8,522 nt of DNA from Clostridiaceae bacterium (GTDB taxonomy: Bacteria; Bacillota; Clostridia; Oscillospirales; Acutalibacteraceae), in assembly GCA_016292705.1 (NCBI GenBank), contig JAEDHZ010000058.1, positions 1 to 8,522 on the forward strand. Direction: 5' to 3'. The position numbers and the translations under genes are program-made. Below are positions 5,519 to 8,522 of the stretch, one piece after another (the stretch's first letter is position 1; every line of letters starts with the position of its first letter). The notes beneath the pieces are model-generated. The model was not told where the DNA came from and did no database searches. It saw nothing but the letters and a program-made list of their open reading frames with translations.

Positions 5519-8031
5519 GGCTTTCTTTTTCAACAAAGGGCTGGAACGGCTATGACTGGCAGGACTTTGTTCTTGCAGCAGAAGAACTCGGCTTCAACGG
5601 CATTGAGCTCGGCAATTTTGCTTCAACAGCTTTCACCGAAAAAACCGGTCCGTTCCATAAGTACAACTCTGCTTCAACACTGAGAGCACTTTTTGACAAA
5701 GGCATTTCCCTTGTCTGTTCAGACACAGGCGTTGACATCTCCTGCGATGAGATTGACGAAACCGCCTCAAAAATTGAGGAATACATTTTCCTTGCTTCCT
5801 CGCTCAAAATCTCATATCTGCGCCTTTTTGCAACGGGAGACAGCGCAGAAAGCGATGAAAATGTCCGTGCCGTAATTAACAATGTTCTCCCCGTTGCGGC
5901 AAAAAAGGGAATCACCCTTCTTGTTGAAACCTCCGGAATGTATTCGGACACTAAAAAGCTGCTTTCCCTTCTCATGGAGTATGCGGACGATCACCTTGCC
6001 GCTCTCTGGGATGTTTATTCTCCGTACTACCTCAACAAAGAGGATTCTGAGGAAACAATCAAAAACCTCGGTGCCTATATCAGGCATGTTCACATGAAGG
6101 ACAGCTTTCTTCAGAACGGAGAGCGCCGCTTCTGCCTCATCGGAGAGGGTGATCTTCCAATCAATGAAATCATGAATGCGCTTTCCTGCGTCAATTATGA
6201 CGGCTTTATCTCGCTTGACTGGAAGCCGCATTGGATGCTTGAAATGACTGATATGGAGGTTGTTTTTGCCCACTTTGCAAGCTTCATGGAGCAATTCCAG
6301 ACCCCGTCAAGGAAAAAGGCATTCCTCTATTCAAACAAAGCCGGCACGGGAAAATTTGTCTGGAAAAAAGATTTGCTGATTGAAAAGACTTTCCCGCAGG
6401 TTCTTGACAAAATGGTTGAGGAATTTCCGGATCAGTATGCTTTCAAATATACCACGCTCGATTACACACGGACTTATTCGCAGTTTCGTGACGATGTTGA
6501 CGAGTGCTGCCGTGCGCTTTTGTCCCTCGGTGTCAAAAAGGGCAGCCATGTTGCGCTCTGGGCAACAAACATTCCGCAGTGGTACATCACCTTTTGGGCA
6601 ACCACAAAAATCGGCGCTGTTCTGGTAACAATGAACACCGCCTATAAAATTCACGAAGCTGAATACCTTCTGCGCCAGTCGGACACCCACACGCTCGTTA
6701 TGATTGACGGCTACCGTGATTCAAACTACGCTGCAATAATCAATGAGCTTTGCCCGGAACTTCAGACAACTCAAAAAGGCCAGCAGCTTCATTCAAAGCG
6801 TCTTCCTTTCTTGCGCAATGTCATCACGGTCGGCTTCAAACAAAAGGGCTGCCTCTGTTGGGAAGAAGCAATGGACAGAGCGGAAAATGTTCCGCTTTCC
6901 GAGGTCAGAAGAATTGCCGCAACGGTTGACCCGAATGATGTCTGCAATATGCAGTATACCTCCGGAACAACAGGCTTCCCCAAAGGAGTTATGCTCACAC
7001 ACTATAATGTTGTCAACAACGGCAAGTGCATAGGCGACAGAATGGACCTTTCAACCGCAGACAGAATGATGATTCATGTTCCGATGTTCCACTGCTTCGG
7101 AATGGTTCTTGCAATGACCGCTTCAATGACGCACGGCGCATCGCTTTATCCGATGCCATACTTTACTCCGAAGCCGTCGCTTGCCTGCATCAACAGCGAA
7201 AAAATCACCTGCTTCCACGGCGTTCCGACAATGTTTATTGCAATGCTTGAGCATCCCGATTTCCCGAAAACGGACTTTTCATATATGCGCACCGGAATCA
7301 TGGCAGGCTCCCCTTGCCCGATCTCCGTCATGCGTGATGTTGTTGAAAAAATGCACATGACTGAAATAACGATAGTTTACGGCCAGACGGAGTCCTCTCC
7401 CGGCTGCACAATGAGCAGCACCGATGATCCGCTTGAGGTTCGTGTGGCAACCGTCGGTCGTGCCCTTCCGGAAATTGAATGCAAAATCGTTGACCCGGAA
7501 ACCGGGGAAGAAATGCCTGTCGGCGAAACGGGTGAATTTGTTGCCCGTGGCTATAACATTATGAAGGGATACTACAAAATGCCCAAGGCAACGGCAGCCG
7601 CCATTGACAGCGACGGATGGCTACATACCGGTGACCTTGCATGCAAAACTCCCGAGGGAAACTACAGAATCACGGGCAGACTCAAGGATATGATAATCCG
7701 AGGAGGCGAAAACATCTATCCCAAAGAGATTGAGGAATTCATTTATACCCACGAAAAGGTCAAGGATGTTCAGGTTATCGGCGTTCCGGACGAACAGCTT
7801 GGCGAGGAGATCATGGCATGCATCATCCTCAAGGACGGCGAAACACTCACAGCCGATGAAATGCGAAACTATATCCGTGAGCACATGGCAAAGCACAAGG
7901 TTCCAAAGTATATTGACTTTGTTGATTCCTTCCCGATGAATGTTGCCGGAAAAATTCTCAAGTACAAAATGCGTGAGGATGCCATTGAAAAATACAACCT
8001 CAAAAAGGCAAACTCAATCGAAACTGCGTAA
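5515..8031 (+). CDS. Fusion of xylose-isomerase-like TIM barrel and acyl-CoA synthetase
   Basis: The protein has 838 residues in two enzyme modules. Residues 1-262 resemble the sugar phosphate isomerase/epimerase (AP endonuclease 2) superfamily. Candidate metal ligands are Glu138 (LLVETSG), Asp166 (ALWDVYSP), His191/His193 (RHVHMKD) and Asp235 (SLDWKP, where relatives usually have Glu); GEGDLP is at 210-215. Residues about 287-838 are an ANL-family adenylating ligase, closest by eye to ACSF2/FadD-like acyl-CoA synthetases. It has P-loop YTSGTTGFPKG (481-491), HVPMFHCFGMVL (521-532), YGQTE (622-626), GWLHTGD (701-707), GRLKDMIIRGGENIYP (721-736) and catalytic Lys813 in NVAGKILKY. All expected ligase motifs are present, so it should activate a carboxylic acid to its CoA thioester through an acyl-adenylate. 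No carrier-protein domain is seen. GAGGAGG (5501-5507) precedes the ATG, which overlaps the previous stop. The substrate is unknown; the barrel may isomerise or epimerise the acid or its precursor. Confidence 0.93.
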   Translation: MRLSFSTKGWNGYDWQDFVLAAEELGFNGIELGNFASTAFTEKTGPFHKYNSASTLRALFDKGISLVCSDTGVDISCDEIDETASKIEEYIFLASSLKISYLRLFATGDSAESDENVRAVINNVLPVAAKKGITLLVETSGMYSDTKKLLSLLMEYADDHLAALWDVYSPYYLNKEDSEETIKNLGAYIRHVHMKDSFLQNGERRFCLIGEGDLPINEIMNALSCVNYDGFISLDWKPHWMLEMTDMEVVFAHFASFMEQFQTPSRKKAFLYSNKAGTGKFVWKKDLLIEKTFPQVLDKMVEEFPDQYAFKYTTLDYTRTYSQFRDDVDECCRALLSLGVKKGSHVALWATNIPQWYITFWATTKIGAVLVTMNTAYKIHEAEYLLRQSDTHTLVMIDGYRDSNYAAIINELCPELQTTQKGQQLHSKRLPFLRNVITVGFKQKGCLCWEEAMDRAENVPLSEVRRIAATVDPNDVCNMQYTSGTTGFPKGVMLTHYNVVNNGKCIGDRMDLSTADRMMIHVPMFHCFGMVLAMTASMTHGASLYPMPYFTPKPSLACINSEKITCFHGVPTMFIAMLEHPDFPKTDFSYMRTGIMAGSPCPISVMRDVVEKMHMTEITIVYGQTESSPGCTMSSTDDPLEVRVATVGRALPEIECKIVDPETGEEMPVGETGEFVARGYNIMKGYYKMPKATAAAIDSDGWLHTGDLACKTPEGNYRITGRLKDMIIRGGENIYPKEIEEFIYTHEKVKDVQVIGVPDEQLGEEIMACIILKDGETLTADEMRNYIREHMAKHKVPKYIDFVDSFPMNVAGKILKYKMREDAIEKYNLKKANSIETA

Positions 8032-8045
8032 CGGGAGGCGGCATA

Positions 8046-8522
8046 ATGTATCCGATTATTGATTGCCACTGTCACATCTATCCGGATAAAATTGCGGTCA
8101 AAGCCTCGCAGAACACGGGCGCATTTTACGACATGGACATGAACTACGACGGTAAGCTCTCAACGCTCACCCACCTTGACGAAATCGGCAACGTCAGCCA
8201 CTCGGTTGTTTTTTCCGTTGCAACAACACCGAAGCAGGTGAAGTCTATCAACGAATACATTGCTTCGGTTGTTGCCGAAAGCGGCGGAAAAATGACCGGT
8301 CTCGGAACGCTCCACCCCGAAAGCGAGGACATTGCCGGCGATATCAGACACCTCAAAGAGCTTGGACTCAAAGGCGTCAAGCTTCATCCGGATATTCAGA
8401 AGTTCAAGCTTGACGATTACCGCTGTCTGAAAATCTATGAGCTTTGCGAGGGAGATCTGCCCGTTCTCATCCATGCGGGAGACAAGCGTTATGATTACTC
8501 GAATCCCAATCGACTCAAGCCT
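8046..8522 (+). CDS. Amidohydrolase-family metal-dependent hydrolase, N-terminal part (runs off right edge)
   Basis: An open frame of 159 codons runs to the window end. It starts with ATG at 8046, after GGGAGGCGG, 14 bases past the previous stop. The sequence is an amidohydrolase-2 type TIM barrel: IIDCHCHIYP carries Asp6 and the metal motif His8-x-His10, GVKLHPD has His114, and PVLIHAGD (139-146) has His143. The following SNPNRL resembles the position where relatives continue toward the next metal histidine, outside the window. Members hydrolyse C-N or C-O bonds or decarboxylate (ACMSD, gamma-resorcylate decarboxylase). Which applies here cannot be told from the N-terminal part. Tight spacing makes it the third gene of the T-box operon, so its substrate is probably linked to the acyl-CoA synthetase fusion upstream. 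Confidence 0.88.
   Translation, partial: MYPIIDCHCHIYPDKIAVKASQNTGAFYDMDMNYDGKLSTLTHLDEIGNVSHSVVFSVATTPKQVKSINEYIASVVAESGGKMTGLGTLHPESEDIAGDIRHLKELGLKGVKLHPDIQKFKLDDYRCLKIYELCEGDLPVLIHAGDKRYDYSNPNRLKP

Overview
The window looks like the chromosome of an anaerobic gut Firmicute of class Clostridia, probably Oscillospiraceae/Ruminococcaceae-like. This is inferred from strong GGAGG-type ribosome binding sites, consensus sigma-A promoters, a T-box leader, and protein sequences that resemble that group. No rRNA, tRNA, insertion sequence, CRISPR array or phage gene was seen.

Left part, minus strand (1-3656): a zinc-uptake operon read right to left. A perfect -35/-10 promoter (3629-3656) with an inverted-repeat operator beside it drives a Fur-family regulator (probably Zur). 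The ABC ATPase (ZnuC type) follows, then one 598-residue protein fusing the ABC-3 permease (ZnuB type) to the substrate-binding protein (ZnuA type). The genes overlap by 23 and 8 bases. Downstream, with its own candidate promoter, a further minus-strand gene begins at 582 and runs off the left edge. It has an acidic N-terminus and is possibly a membrane-anchored cell-wall protein.

Middle (3657-4099): 3657-3750 shows nothing recognisable. A plus-strand promoter (3751-3779) then starts a long T-box leader. It has Stem I with a kink-turn-like GA motif, a probable CTC (leucine) specifier, AG-bulge and distal-loop motifs, the T-box sequence GGTGGTACCGCG, and a competing terminator.

Right part, plus strand (4100-8522): the T-box controls a compact operon. 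It encodes (1) a 2-isopropylmalate-synthase-like protein with an apparently intact leucine-binding regulatory domain but whose metal-binding residues look replaced; (2) an 838-residue fusion of a xylose-isomerase-like TIM barrel and an ACSF2/FadD-like acyl-CoA synthetase; (3) the start of a metal-dependent amidohydrolase. This is the most interesting part of the window: an apparently leucine-tRNA-responsive cluster whose reaction sequence I cannot assign to any pathway I know.
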